Positions 57,159 through 64,000 of a stretch of DNA of 64,000 bases are shown here, in pieces. The position numbers and the translations under genes were made by a program. The notes under the pieces are model-generated. The model saw only the letters and a program-made list of their open reading frames with translations, was not told the DNA's origin and ran no database searches. The number at the start of each line of letters is the position of its first letter. The stretch's first letter is position 1. The stretch lies in the NCBI RefSeq assembly GCF_000005505.3, contig NC_016131.3, positions 40,630,855-40,694,854 of the forward strand. The letters are read 5' to 3'. The stretch is from Brachypodium distachyon. Lineage: Eukaryota > Streptophyta > Magnoliopsida > Poales > Poaceae.

Positions 57159-58439
57159 ATGTCGATGATGCCGACCAACGGAGACGGCATCAGCGGTGGT
57201 GTGATTAGCTCTGGAGCCGACGCGCTCCTCGCCGTGGCCCGGCCGTTCCTCCGGGGCGACCTAGGCGCGGTTGACCCAGAGCTGCCGTCCCTGGTGTCGG
57301 TCCTGGTGGCGGCGGGCGCCGGCGAGTGCTACCACAAGCACGGCACCTTCCTGGCCCACCTCATCGACGTCTTCCGCATCCTCCGCCTGTGGGCCGCCCC
57401 GGACGCCGTGGCCCGCTGCGGCCTCTACCACTCCTCCTACTCCAACTCGTACGTCAACCTCGCCATCTTCCCGCCGGACATCAGCCGCGGCCGCGTCCGC
57501 GCCATCGTCGGCGCCCCCGCCGAGCGGCTCGTGCACCTCTTCTGCGTCGTGCCACGCCACGCGCTCCTGCACCAAAACCTCCACCTCCGCTACGCCGACG
57601 CCGAGCTCCGCGCCCACCTCGCGCGTGCCGTGGCCGGCGATGACGAAGGGTACTTTTCGGAGTGGCGCGTGAAGCTGAGGTCGGTGGTGCCGGCTGAAGG
57701 CGTGGTGGCGGAGCACATCCGGACTGGGGAGCCCGTGGCGCTGTCGAGGAAGGTGCTGGCGGCATTCGTACTGATGACTATTGCTGATTTCAGCGACCAG
57801 TACACGGACTACCAGGACAAGCTGTTCGGGGGCAACGAGGATGGGCGGTTCGAGTTCGCGGGGGACGACTGGGCCGCGCTGTGGCCCGGGACGGGAAAGC
57901 CCGGCCTGTGGATGAGCGCCATGTCGCGCCTCGCCACGCTCTACCGCCTCATCGCCACCGACGAGGCGCTGCGCCTGCGCGAAGAAGACATGGGCCGGCC
58001 CGTCAACGACGAGGACGCTGGGCTGGAGCTGGTGATCCCGCCGGTGTTCGACCATTGCAGCAAGGTGCTGGACCCCGGAGAGCAGGTCACGGCCAGGGAC
58101 CTGTACTGGGAGGCGATATGCAGCGACGAAGACATGGCGAAGAAGAAGAATACAGTTGTGGTGGAGGAGCTGCTGCGGCGGAGCATCGAGAAGAACCCGT
58201 ACGTGGGGGAGCCGTGGCTGGTGCTTGCGCAGGTACTGCTGAACGCGGGGAGGTACGAGGAGGCGGAGGAGGAGGCGGAGCAAGGGCTGAAGCTGGTGCT
58301 GGAGTGGGGGAGCAGCTGGGACAAGAGGATGACGTGGGAAGGGTGGGTGTCCTGGGGGAGGGTGATGCGCGACAGGGCCAGGGACAGAGACTGGCCGCGC
58401 TCCGCATGGGGAATCATCAACCTCGGACTCGTCAAGTAG
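57159..58439 (+). CDS. DUF6817-like protein, single exon, intact
   Basis: 426 residues, ATG to TAG without interruption, very GC-rich third positions as in many grass single-exon genes. The N-terminal half matches my memory of a plant family called DUF6817 (GTFLAHLIDVFRILRLWAAP, GLYHSSYSNSYVNLAIFPP). His59, His61, His67 and His91 give it an HD-domain-like metal-site look, but the canonical HD pair is not evident. The C-terminal part (about residues 330-385, VVEELLRRSIEKNPYVGEPW, then LLNAGRYEEAEEEAEQGLKL) looks like a TPR-type helical hairpin. No signal peptide or membrane segment was seen. The first of two close Met codons is chosen because TATA spacing fits both. Catalytic activity is not shown. 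It is the only clearly intact gene near the right end apart from F-box gene A. Confidence 0.85.
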   Translation: MSMMPTNGDGISGGVISSGADALLAVARPFLRGDLGAVDPELPSLVSVLVAAGAGECYHKHGTFLAHLIDVFRILRLWAAPDAVARCGLYHSSYSNSYVNLAIFPPDISRGRVRAIVGAPAERLVHLFCVVPRHALLHQNLHLRYADAELRAHLARAVAGDDEGYFSEWRVKLRSVVPAEGVVAEHIRTGEPVALSRKVLAAFVLMTIADFSDQYTDYQDKLFGGNEDGRFEFAGDDWAALWPGTGKPGLWMSAMSRLATLYRLIATDEALRLREEDMGRPVNDEDAGLELVIPPVFDHCSKVLDPGEQVTARDLYWEAICSDEDMAKKKNTVVVEELLRRSIEKNPYVGEPWLVLAQVLLNAGRYEEAEEEAEQGLKLVLEWGSSWDKRMTWEGWVSWGRVMRDRARDRDWPRSAWGIINLGLVK

Positions 58440-59812
58440 GCGCTCCTGCCCGATATCGATCAGCTATCGATAATCCACCATGATCGATCCATACTTCCAT
58501 GATGCATGATTGCCACTGGCAAGGTCAACACCTAATATAAGAGAAAATAAGAGTTGGGGACCTTGCAAATAAGGAGCTGCAACTTAGTAATTCTGTTCTA
58601 GTAGTACTTCTTCCGTCCAACGAAGGATGTCTCAACTTTGACTAAATTTGAATGCATCTATACACTAAGTCATGTCTAGATACATTCAAATTTTGACAAA
58701 CTTGAGATATCTTTTGTTGAACGGAGGGAGTATATAAAGTTTGTTCAGTTGTTTGATCCACGGTGTGGTCTGTAATACTGGTAGTAATCTGATAAGTGCC
58801 GTGGAGAATATCTCTGTTTCGTAACATAGCTCAGCAGATTTGCTAAGGGTGAACACACACTAAAAATGATGCATGTATATATGAAATTTGCGAAACTAGT
58901 ACTCAGGACCCTTAATATAATTATGATAATAATAATTATTGTATGTATATATGAAATTTCACAAAATACACTAAAAATGAATCAAAAGTTACATTTATAT
59001 CAAAAAGTTTACTAACAGAAACAAGAAGGTGTGACATGTGATAGGAGAACGGCAAGAAAACAGGGCACCTATGTATTGCACAGATACTAGACAAAGACAC
59101 TGCAAATTCATCCATTTACTAACAGAAAAACATATCTCAAGTTCCCCTGCATTATGCTTCATCTAGATTTGAAATCAATTCAAAAGTACAAAATCATTAC
59201 CATCTCAGAGTATGAAATATTACTGAAAACAGGGCAATTTGTTGTTGCTTCTCTATTCCACTCCAGGGGTATCACAATGGACACATAAAGTACTATTTAA
59301 AAGCTTTATTTCCAGGGATTTAACTGCAGATGTGTATACCGCAGGGAGCGTAGCTTTATTTCTAGTTTTGTACTGCATATGTGTAGGTCAAAGACATACA
59401 CTTCATAAGCCGTATCATGTTATATAAGTCTACTTCTAGCAAATTATGGGAATATGTCCACAAGTCACTGCATAAACTGTATACTCAACACCCCAGTGAT
59501 GCAGTGTGATATCAGCTAACAGACCAAATGAGAAGAGAACAAATATCCAAGATCGATCATAACTAATTTGTTATTACAAATAGATAATAATTCCAGACAT
59601 CACTTCAGAATTGAAACACGGTTCATCATCAAACAATCCTAATGAATTGTGAACGATGACCTGGAACTGATTCAAATACATACGGATAAAAAATAATTCA
59701 AGCCACCACTGAACTCTGATGCGAGAGATAACCATCATCACTAAACTTGAAATACAAATAATTCCAGCTGCCGCTACAAAATCATGGCCACAACTCGATT
59801 GCTGTCTGACAC
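58440..59812. other. intergenic; 3' flanks of the DUF6817-like gene and F-box gene B
   Basis: Contains the Stowaway MITE at 58607-58730. An AT-rich stretch has a repeated block (tgtatatatgaaatttgcgaa near 58872, tgtatatatgaaatttcacaa near 58942). From about 59130 on it holds the duplicated 3' flank shared with 14620-15268. No gene was seen. Confidence 0.55.
58607..58730. mobile_element. Stowaway MITE
   Basis: 124 bp with TIRs CTTCTTCCGTCCAACGAAGG and the near-complementary GTTGAACGGAGGGAG. TA lies on both sides (58605-58606, 58731-58732). The core has the acattcaaattttgac palindrome typical of the family. Confidence 0.85.
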
Positions 59813-61476
59813 CTAAAGCTCTGCAAAGACCTCTGAATGAAGTGGACAGGGTGTAGTATTGTCAGGTTTGAGAACTAACTTGCCATTTGCCAAAGCTTCG
59901 TTGAGAAGCAGGCGGTCTGCTTGCTGAATATCAGGAATATCAGACACATTCAATTGATTTATATTCGGAGCAACCAATAGCAGTTCACGGAGGGAGTTAG
60001 CTTTCCTCAAAAAGAAAAGCACCAGCTGCACCGCAATGAGGTCGCAACTGAAGTTCATGATCTTTACGACCTTAAGGTTTTCTAAGACATCCTCTGGCGG
60101 CTCTTCAATCACACCATTATTGGCATCCACTACGGGCATATAAGATTTCTCAGTTGGGAGCTGCAATGAAAAATTATAATTGATAAGGAGCATTTGAACG
60201 AAGTAAGAGCACAGCAAAGACATGCATATAACAAAAGTACCACAACAATGCTATTCAAGAAAGTTGTTTCATGTGTTTACCTGCACAAACAGGCTCTCAA
60301 GAGTAGGACACTGGCAGTTCTTGAGGAATGCATAGATGCCAGCAAGGTTGAGTGCCTTCATTTCAAACATGATCAATTGAAGCTCTTTCAGTTTCTGAAA
60401 GTTGGCCACCTTGGCCAATCCAGCATGTACTCCGGCATCAGTCAAGGAAGACACAGCCTAAGGGGCAGGGATAATAGTAGTAAGTAACCAAAGATTTAAG
60501 TTGCAAAGCAAAATAAAATGAGCCCGGTAAAGCAAAAGAGCAGACCTGGAGGACATTGCTGCAGATGGTGAGGACGGTGAGTTCAGAAGTATTGAATAGG
60601 GTGTTGTCAAACCATTGACCGGAAACATCAACAGGAATGGCGACATTGTAGCAGATGTAAAGATCGGTAAACGCGGCTGCCCTCGGAAGGTAGAATGGCC
60701 AGATGAAGGAGCCGCTGTATCTAAAGGATCGGATGCTACAAACCGGCTTGAGAACCGGCTGTACATTTAGCTCACGGACTCCAGCACACTCGTCGACAGT
60801 TAGAGTTCTCAGGTTCCTGCCGTGAAAAACCCTGCGAAGATCGCTGAGCCCATGGCAGTAGCACAGGTCGAGAGTACGGAGAGCAGCGTAAAGGGGGACC
60901 ATTTTCAACAAGACCTTATCAACGATGCCAACCTCGTAAAGACGGATAACCTCGAGCTTGGAGATGTTCTGGGGGGACATATAGTGCCTCTGGCTTAGAT
61001 TGATGCCGCGGAGCGAGAGGCGCGCCAGGTTCCTGCTCCGCATCGGGAAGTGGAATGTGATTCTATTCCGAGCGGAAGTGTTCCGCAGCTCGACGTGGAG
61101 TTCCTCGACGGCGCAGGCAGCGGTTGAAGCACTTGGTGCTCATCACGCTTGTCTTCACGACGAGGGAGAAGCTCTGGAGACGGCGCCCTCGTCGCCGCTG
61201 CAGCAACTCGAGCAGCTGCTCCGATGATGGATAGATGCGGGGGACGAGGTCGTGGTGGATATGTGCACCCCCAACGTCCTGATTCAAACGGAGCTTCCAA
61301 ACCCTGGACCACTCCTTGGAGAGCACCACCATGCGAATCGCATCCTTGAGCGGGAGATGGGTCAGGATCTTCAGCTTCAGATCATCCACCATCTCCGAGA
61401 TGCGGTCCCCTTGGTTGCCCTCCTCGTCTGCATGCAGCCTCTTGGCATTGCCGTCGCCATCGAAATTAAGCGCCAT
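59813..61476 (-). pseudogene. F-box/LRR protein gene B, frameshifted duplicate of gene A
   Basis: Same exon plan as gene A: 61476-60546, 60457-60281, 60160-59813. The F-box is present (DRISEMVDDLKLKILTHLPL, SKEWSRVW). Relative to gene A, exon 1 carries a 10-base insertion (TCGACGGCGC on the + strand, about 61105-61114). It shifts the frame after CFNRCL and ends translation at about 61063 (137 residues). Downstream LRR and FBD-like parts are otherwise open (60438-61043 and the two last exons). The short product would keep the F-box without substrate-binding repeats. If a sequencing error explains the insertion, the gene would be intact. Confidence 0.8.
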
Positions 61477-62455
61477 TTCCGTGTGCTCCCCGCTTTACTC
61501 TGTTTTTGTGTCCCTCTCCTGGGACTTCTCCTAGAACTTTACTGTACAACAGAAAAAAAATGTCACAGATACACCAAGCCCGTGATAAACATCTAACCGG
61601 CCCAAAATATGTTCAATATTTGGATGAATTAAATTTGATTCTCACCTTTGGATTGCAATCCAAAGCGATTTGAACCGATGGCAGCCTCCTGGCAACCACG
61701 TCGATCCGAAGAAGTACGGTCGGTGGAGGAGCTGCCGCGGCGATGGAGCACGAGGAGGAGCCATTGCGGTCGAGATCCACCGGATCTCAGTTGGGAGCCC
61801 CTGCGGTCGAGATCCGCCGGATCTTAGTGGGGATCCCTCGCCGTTGAGATCCGCCAGATCTCGGTGGGGAGCCCCTACCGTCGAGATCCGCCAGATCTCG
61901 GGGCGTAGTTTGGGTGACGGGGCGGCCGTTTGGATCCACCGAATCTCGTCGACGCCAGCAACGTGTGGGGAGAAGGGCCGGCGGCAGCGCGAGGAGATGG
62001 GCCGGCCTAGATCTCGTGGGAAGAGAATGAATGAGAGGTATATATAGAAGGGAGGGGTGGGAATAGGTTTGCGCGTGGATTTGTGCGCCTATGATGGACG
62101 GCCACGAAAAGTTGCATAGAATGATGGTGATAGAATAACACATATTTTCTGCTTGTTTTTTTCCTTTTCTGAAATTGACAAACGATGGTACTACAAAGAT
62201 CATAAATCTCACCCAAATGGGGTGCCATGAAATCTAGCTTGTATTTTCATGTTGTTGATATCGCAAAATTGATTAGCTTGGAACTTGGAGATGAACAAAT
62301 TGAGAAGTGAAGATAAATGAAAAGATATAAGCCTGCCTTCTTAATCTTTGCTGGTCCACTCCATAAACAAAAACAATTTTGCTAGTGCTTAGTTGCCTAC
62401 ACAGAGGAGCTTTGAGACCAGGCCGATATGTTTACCTTTTCATGCGCCCCTTGGC
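61477..62455 (-). promoter_or_regulatory. promoter and 5' UTR of F-box gene B
   Basis: Minus-strand TATA box (CTATATATACC, about 62037-62047) and a 5'-UTR intron with donor CAAAG|GTGAGA near 61646 and acceptor TTGTACAG near 61541. The first ATG is at 61476. The layout matches gene A. The region around 62395-62420 is the uninterrupted counterpart of the hAT insertion site upstream of gene A. Confidence 0.6.
61751..61900. repeat. ~36-bp minisatellite in the leader of F-box gene B
   Basis: Four units of about 36-37 bases, each with GGGGAGCCCCT-like and TCGAGATCCGCC words and a GATCTC end. Gene A has about three more diverged units at 17285-17420. Confidence 0.65.
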
Positions 62456-63139
62456 TGCTGGGGGTGGCCCGATCTTTCGGTGCGACGGATAACTACGATT
62501 TGGGGCAGAAGTAGACGTTGACGACCCAACTACACCGAACACTAGACGGTGCGCCTTAGCAATCGCTACACCAACTCCCTGCGGTTATTGACACAACCGA
62601 AGGCGCCATCAACCTGAACACGAAGTTTCAATCCCTGCTAGCAATCAAGAACAAGCAAGAATCGAGATAAGACAATCTGAAATTGCAAATAAAGATGAAG
62701 TACAGCAGTCTCAAGGAGACGAGTAACAAGGTGGGGTTCCGATAGCGGTTCTTCCAGTAGGTCTAGCCGACACTAGTGGTGAAGTCTGAAGTTGCAGCAA
62801 TGGCTAACTTATCTAAACAAAACCCAACCAGCCAAAGAGGGTGGTGGCTGCACTTATATAGAGGGTGGGAGGTGGAAGAAAGTTAGAGTTTTAGATTCTA
62901 AGATGGGCTGGGCTGTTACATGGCCTTGGGCCCATTGAAAGTGCAAGTGGCAGCCCAAGCATCTCTTCTCTTCCCATGACTTTAAGTGGCTGCAGCTTAT
63001 TGCATTCTCGTGAAAGCTGCTGCACCGTTTCCTTTTGCACGCGTGCCGTCATCCTCAAAGTTCGACTCACTCCCATTCCTTGTGTCACGGCTCGGTCCTT
63101 CATTCCTAATCAACATAAAAGTATCTGATTTAGGCAGCA
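62456..63139 (-). mobile_element. diverged LTR relic related to the gag-only Gypsy
   Basis: Shares the order of words with the LTR at 21830 (GGTGGCCCGATCTTTCGG, GACGTTGACGA, CGCCTTAGCAATCG, ATCAACCTGA) but is well diverged. It has a TATA-type CTTATATAGAGG (about 62854). It looks like an old minus-orientation LTR without internal region; the right border is unclear. Confidence 0.6.
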
Positions 63140-64000
63140 TGAAGCGACCGCCCCCGTACAGGGTTCGATCTCTGTGCTTACTGTGCTAGTCCCTGGATCG
63201 ACTCACTAGCACACACAGTTTCATGATGAAATATACAGAAATAAAGGTCAAAAGTAATTTATTACATCGCATCATCCAGGATTTAAATAGTACTTACAAC
63301 CTCGCATGACCCCTTGGGTCAGCATAAACAAATACTGTTTCAACATCATAAAACATTGTTTCAAAACTGCAGCGGAAAATGGTAGAACATAAGGGCCACA
63401 ACTACTCCAAGGTGAGAACATGTTGGAATGTAAGCACATGACCCACAACATAACGACGAACCTCACTCATCGTCGGATCCACCTGCATTGTTAATTGCAG
63501 CCACTACGTGGTCAATACATTTGAATGTATTGGCAAGTTCACTAGAGTTATAAAGGACCTACCAAGTACATGCATAATTTGGCTAGGAGGGGTTTGGCTA
63601 TTTGTATAAAAACATCATTGTTCGATCCTATCAATTTTAGACAAATAGTTTTGAATTCTATTAGACACGGCGTAGGAACACCCATGCTCCTATTAACCTA
63701 GGCACATTGAGTAGATACATCAATGCTCCTACCCAGTTCAATCCATTCATTTTATTAGGAAATTGGAATGAGTGAGACCTTCCTTACAGCCCCCATATCT
63801 AGTTGCTCATAATTATCCGTAACCAGGGACACGGCTAAGTACTTAGTTTGACACTCTCGAGAGGTGGTACATTTTATCCACAAGAAATCGACGTGTTAAC
63901 CCCTTACTGTCCTCAGGGTAGAGTAGCAACGGCATCACTTACAGGAATTTTCAAAACATATTCCCCAAGACCACCTGAGGGACGCGTTCCAACCTACACT
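63140..64000 (-). mobile_element. inverted partial copy of the 3.3-kb LTR-like element
   Basis: Starts TGAAGCGACC, the complement of the element end at 33317. It then follows the reverse complement of about 33317-32452 with scattered differences up to the window edge, where it is cut. It supports 33317 as a true element end. Confidence 0.8.

Noticed and set aside
57261..58483. Large frames opposite to and overlapping the DUF6817-like gene
   Set aside because: Shadows of its GC-rich codons; low-complexity, no family resemblance.

Overview
The window is a piece of a large, transposon-rich grass genome, most likely Triticeae (wheat, Aegilops or barley group). The clues are a BARE/WIS/Angela-type Copia LTR, Stowaway MITEs with TA target duplications, deeply nested Gypsy elements, and intron-containing plant genes (F-box, B3, FAR1/FRS). 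No prokaryotic feature, CRISPR array, rRNA or convincing tRNA gene was seen. All calls come from reading the sequence; product names are family assignments by motif.

Region 1 (1-12.6 kb) holds three intron-rich genes. A 5'-incomplete Ulp1-type cysteine protease gene (+, 15-3360) converges on a FAR1/FRS-MULE transposase gene (-, 10334-4430). The transposase gene is broken by a solo Copia LTR (5784-7558, target duplication acatc), by a Tip100-like hAT MITE (4725-4934) and by frameshifts. A REM-like B3 gene (+, 11229-12543) diverges from it across a G-run-rich intergenic stretch. Convergent transposase plus accessory gene is the MuDR plan, so the first two may be the remains of one large ULP-carrying MULE.

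Region 2 (13.7-20.2 kb) has two Stowaway MITEs and F-box gene A (-, 16916-15269) with promoter, 5'-UTR intron and minisatellite. About 1 kb upstream of it lies a hAT-like insertion (17974-20175).

Region 3 (20977-56174) is one giant Gypsy insertion (target duplication atagg on both sides). It is 35 kb long only because other elements sit inside it: a gag-only non-autonomous Gypsy (21830-26937, duplication ccaat), a 3.3-kb LTR-like TG..CA element (30000-33317, duplication gcagg), a 5'-truncated relative with its own antisense ORF and 3' LTR (33.7-41.2 kb), a fragment of another Gypsy family, and a second gag-only element rearranged into a three-LTR array (42758-48597). The host's own RNase H, integrase, antisense ORF and 3' LTR resume at 48.87 kb.

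Region 4 (56.2-64 kb) has an intact, single-exon DUF6817-like gene (+, 57159-58439), a Stowaway MITE, and F-box gene B (-, 61476-59813). Gene B is a duplicate of gene A with a 10-bp frameshifting insertion. After it come a relic LTR and an inverted copy of the 3.3-kb LTR-like element that runs off the window. The F-box pair brackets the whole TE nest. Its 3' exons are nearly identical while the first exon is clearly diverged.
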